The position numbers were made by a program, and so were the translations under genes. From an uncultured Methanobrevibacter sp. (GTDB lineage: Archaea > Methanobacteriota > Methanobacteria > Methanobacteriales > Methanobacteriaceae), in assembly GCA_902782595.1 (NCBI GenBank), contig CACZNW010000195.1, positions 1-5,094 of the forward strand: DNA of 5,094 nt, in the 5' to 3' direction. Positions 5,042 to 5,094 of the stretch are shown here, in pieces. Under the pieces are notes generated by a model that did not search any database, was not told the origin of the DNA, and worked only from the letters and a program-made list of their open reading frames with translations. The first letter of the stretch is position 1, and every line of letters begins with the position of its first letter.

Positions 5042-5094
5042 GGCAAGTTTACCGAGTGGCTAGGTGTGTGGCTGCAGACCATAATACGGGGGTT
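5042..5094 (+). tRNA. tRNA-Cys (GCA), 5' part only, cut by the window end
   Basis: The acceptor strand is GGCAAGT (5042-5048), followed by T8. A three-pair D-stem, ACC (5051-5053) with GGT (5063-5065), encloses a loop with the conserved GTGG. The anticodon stem TGTGG (5067-5071) pairs with CCATA (5079-5083), with one G-T pair. Its 7-base loop CTGCAGA carries anticodon GCA at 5074-5076, with the expected T before and purine after. A 4-base variable loop (ATAC) and the T-stem strand GGGGG (5088-5092) lead into TT, where the window stops. The missing part should supply CCCCC and ACTTGCC. Having the cysteine acceptor tRNA directly behind cysteine synthesis genes is a notable functional neighbourhood. 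Confidence 0.9.

Overview
The window looks like archaeal chromosome from a gut-type methanogen of the order Methanobacteriales, most likely Methanobrevibacter or a close relative. This is inferred from AT-rich intergenic DNA, archaeal BRE/TATA promoters (for example CGAAAACC-TTTATATA upstream of the first gene), a secreted adhesin-like protein with a parallel beta-helix of the kind expanded in these methanogens, and a CysE/CysK cysteine pathway beside an archaeal-type HTH regulator. No species can be assigned from sequence alone.

Layout. Positions 1-64 hold only a hairpin plus T-tract on the minus strand, which ends the adhesin gene. Positions 65-2242 (minus) encode a secreted adhesin-like protein of 725 residues, with a signal peptide, a tandem 17-residue repeat, two beta-helix blocks split by an unrelated insert, and an unusual Gly/Ala-rich hydrophobic C-terminus. 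Its promoter (2324-2339) abuts a 20-bp inverted repeat (2341-2360). The 595-bp gap 2282-2876 also carries what looks like the decayed C-terminal end of a DDE (IS4-like) transposase (2420-2719), then the cysK promoter.

Positions 2877-5094 (plus) form a cysteine cluster: cysK (O-acetylserine sulfhydrylase), cysE (serine O-acetyltransferase), an HTH regulator with five cysteines whose start overlaps the cysE stop (ATGA), and the first 53 bases of a tRNA-Cys (anticodon GCA), cut by the window end. CysE makes O-acetylserine, CysK converts it with sulfide to cysteine, and the tRNA is the acceptor for that cysteine.

The most notable signal is regulatory. Upstream of cysK four 5-bp half-sites alternate with exact 9-bp phasing (ATAAC-N4-GTTAT-N4-ATAAC-N4-GTTAT, 2783-2814), including a perfect 14-bp palindrome. 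The two halves of that palindrome recur, pulled apart, in the 61-bp cysK-cysE gap, also overlapping a TATA box. With the Cys-rich HTH gene in the same cluster, this suggests a self-contained, probably autoregulated cysteine/sulfur regulon. The regulator-operator link is inference; the repeats are directly visible.
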